Source: Rhizophagus irregularis (lineage: Eukaryota; Glomeromycota; Glomeromycetes; Glomerales; Glomeraceae). From it: a stretch of DNA of 64,000 bases. This document shows positions 61,580 to 64,000 of the stretch, piece after piece. The stretch is from positions 4,278,001-4,342,000 of the forward strand of contig NC_089441.1 of assembly GCF_026210795.1 (NCBI RefSeq). Reading direction: 5' to 3'. Both the position numbers and the translations under genes were made by a program. The notes under the pieces were generated by a model that was not told the origin of the DNA, searched no databases, and saw only the letters and a list, made by a program, of their open reading frames with translations. Position 1 is the first letter of the stretch, and the number at the start of each line of letters is the position of its first letter.

Positions 61580-64000
61580 TGTAGAAATTGTTAAAATTTA
61601 TTTTCGCGTGTGGTGACCGCAACTATTAAAAATTCTGACCAGTAAACACTCATCTTATCAGACTGCGGGTTTGATTGGGCAGATCTTCATCGTATAATAC
61701 AAATATATATAAAACTGAAATAACGAACGGAATTTACCAGACCAATAATTTGAAACACCGAAACTTTCTCTAAATTGGGTACTTGTCAATGCGTCCATTA
61801 AAGTTTAATACAGACAATCAAAAATTAAAACGTTTCATCTTAATAAATGATTTTCCTAATTTGTTTTTTTTTTAAAAAAAAAATATGTATGTATAATATT
61901 GTATATTATATTAATAATAAATGTATGATGGTAATATATCTCTTGCAATATTTGCAATATACATAATGCATAATTTTTATTTCAAGAAACAAGAATTTGA
62001 GTATTCAAGGAAATACTTTTTTTAAGGTAAAAAAAAAAAAAATCCTTTTTATATATATATATATAATTTGCATTGTTTCAAATTTTTTTTTTTCGATCTT
62101 ACCCTTCGAAAAAAAATAAATTTAAACACACGATTTCTTGCTTTTTCTTTGTCGTTTGTAACAGCTGAATAAATTCATACATTCACATTGCCACACAGGA
62201 CTTTAACGCGGTTAACTGCATGCATAAATTTTCTATTTATATAATATATTTTACATTCAAGCTGCGGTATATGCTAAATAAAACGTAATTATGCGTCAGA
62301 AAACTAAAAATGAGTTAATACTAGTTAACGCAAACGTCCAAGACCCATGTGATATATAGAACCAAGATGAACAAAAGTTTATTTTATTGCGTGTAAAAAG
62401 TACATGCGAATGTGAGAAAGTATATATGCGTATAAAGTATGCATATATGCGTATAATGGTTAATTAATTAAGAAACCTTCTTAAAAAAACTTGGAACAAA
62501 TTTTTTTTTTTAAAAAAAAAATTGGTATGCATTTATTTAGATTCTGCTGTTGAAAATATTCGGCAAGATGGCTTTTTCTTCCTCACCAAATTTATATTAA
62601 TTGAAAAGAAAAAAAACCACAAGATTGGTTGAAAATTTTGAAAATTGTAAATTCCCATTTTCGCATGTTTTTAAACCTTTCTTTTTTGCAATTTTAATCC
62701 GGATCATCTAATCCTGGTAAAAGTCTATGGGAAACCTGATGATAATCTGGTTCTGTAATTAGTGATTGGTGGAAAAATTATTATAATTTAGGCGGGAATT
62801 ATTTGTTTGTATTAGATGAAACGCTAAAAAAAAAAATTCTTGTTTAAATATATTAAAATTATATTACAAATTAGTAATAAATCCTTTATTACCTAATATT
62901 TAAACATTAAATGTTAATAATATTTGTTTGATTGCAACTGGCTGAACATTTTTCTTTCTCTTTTTTTTTTAATTATCACATTATTCACATTATTTATAAT
63001 GATTATAACGGAAATATCTCTTTCATTACACGCAGTATTAATATTGTTATTATTTATTATAATCGATCCGGTTTAAAATAAAATCATTTGAAAATCCTAA
63101 AAATGTTTTCCTTTCGTTGATACAATCATAGGTATATTTATTTATTTATTTGTTTTTTGTTTATTATAAACCTGTTTAAATTAAAGTGCTAATTAAAATA
63201 AACCACTTGGCTGTTTTTTAGGATTCCATGATGAAGACCAAAATAAAACAATCGCTCTTTATATGTAATGTTATAGTAAATACTTGATGAATTTCAAGTA
63301 ATATTGGATGTGTTACCAGATCATCGTACTATATTTTATATCATTTAACAACATTTCAAATTTGTATTACAAAATTATAATTTGTATTACTATAACTTCC
63401 ATGTTACTTTCAAACGAGTGGCTGTTTTAGGTATCACAGGTATAAAAAAAAAATTGGATATAAATATATATTATATTCTTCTCCATTTTTTACGGAGTTT
63501 TTTTTTTTGTTTTTGTGAGACTTTCAAATATAGATTTGAGTAATATTTTGATCTATATTACCCTTGTAATTTCACACTTTTCTGAAAACCTTCAAAAAGG
63601 TTCAGTAACTTTCTCCCTTTAAACGCAAGAGAAACGATGCCATTTACTTGCCTTCCTTATATTACCGTATAATCGATTTATTCCACTTTCATTTTTTTCT
63701 ACTCTTTACCTAAATATCAAAGTACTTTCTCTTGCTTTATCGTTTCTCGTCTTTTTTTCTTTTGCAAAATATTATAAATATTACCTACACTAAAAAATTT
63801 AATAACTTTTTACTCATCTCATCTGAATAAATCTTTTTTAAAAGAAAAAGTGTAAAAATTGTACAAAAGCTTTGTTCATAATTTCTCTTAGACTTAATTT
63901 TTTTTTCTCTTATTCGAACTATTTTTTTTTTTAGACCTTTTTTCTTCTTCTCTTCTCTTTTTTTTTAATATTATCTCTTTTGTTAAAATTTTTTTTTTGA
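61580..64000. other. AT-rich region upstream of the transporter gene
   Basis: About 2.4 kb to the window edge. 61580-61800 is less AT-rich and is the probable promoter/5' UTR of the transporter. Beyond it lie TnAn palindromes (61864, 62500), GCGTATA/TGCATATATGCG repeats (62395-62460) and pyrimidine-rich DNA at 63480-64000 that could belong to a gene beyond the edge. No exon found. Confidence 0.45.

Overview
The window looks like nuclear DNA of an AT-rich, intron-rich fungus. Genes carry many short GT-AG introns (about 50-280 nt), coding exons are markedly less AT-rich than the rest, and long AT-only stretches and transposon debris separate the genes. The gene set (Nab2, Cla4-type PAK, cerevisin-type protease, C1-THF synthase) is fungal. 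The overall texture resembles arbuscular mycorrhizal fungi (Glomeromycotina, for example Rhizophagus). That placement is an inference from style, not a database match. All exon models below were read by eye; where lengths are given, splice phases were checked codon by codon.

Layout. 1-388 is the 5' end of an unrecognised minus-strand gene. 3.3-9.9 kb is a compact cluster: GAPDH (minus), then divergently a calcineurin-like metallophosphoesterase, then a seven-finger CCCH poly(A)-binding protein of the Nab2 family. 11.9-13.6 kb holds a secreted subtilisin-type protease (minus). 14.3-20.6 kb holds an intronless FEN1/XPG-type nuclease (minus) divergent from a 17-exon trifunctional C1-tetrahydrofolate synthase. 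21.1-22.5 kb encodes the PKA catalytic subunit. 25.1 kb holds a single-exon DUF2283 gene. 26.5-29.7 kb encodes a PH-CRIB-kinase PAK (Cla4 type). 30-46 kb is a gene-poor repeat block: Tc1/pogo-like non-autonomous elements, a ~1.08 kb poly(A)-tailed SINE-like retroelement interrupted by a 1.3 kb hAT-type element, small MITEs, and a ~3.7 kb AT-rich satellite. 46.6-48.2 kb encodes a disordered protein with an Edc1/PNRC-type decapping-activator motif. 48-57.9 kb is a gene desert with low-complexity DNA and a hairpin-containing minisatellite. 57.9-58.8 kb is a small coiled-coil/poly-Q protein and 59.8-61.6 kb an MFSD10-like MFS transporter. The rest is non-coding.

The genes are ordinary housekeeping and signalling genes and form no operon-like system. 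Two divergent pairs (GAPDH/phosphoesterase, nuclease/C1-THF synthase) share short promoters. Two genes act in mRNA metabolism (Nab2-like, Edc1-like) and two kinases (PKA, PAK) lie 4 kb apart.

The most notable observations are: (1) the GAPDH reading frame closes only if a 2-nt micro-exon, or an equivalent non-canonical splice, is used; (2) C1-THF synthase has an in-frame upstream ATG that adds a mitochondrial-type presequence, implying dual cytosolic/mitochondrial forms from one gene; (3) a clean nested insertion of an hAT-type element (8-bp duplication) inside a retroelement (16-bp duplication); (4) an island of repeated exon-like/intron-like units inside the satellite; (5) a prokaryote-type DUF2283 domain in an intronless gene.
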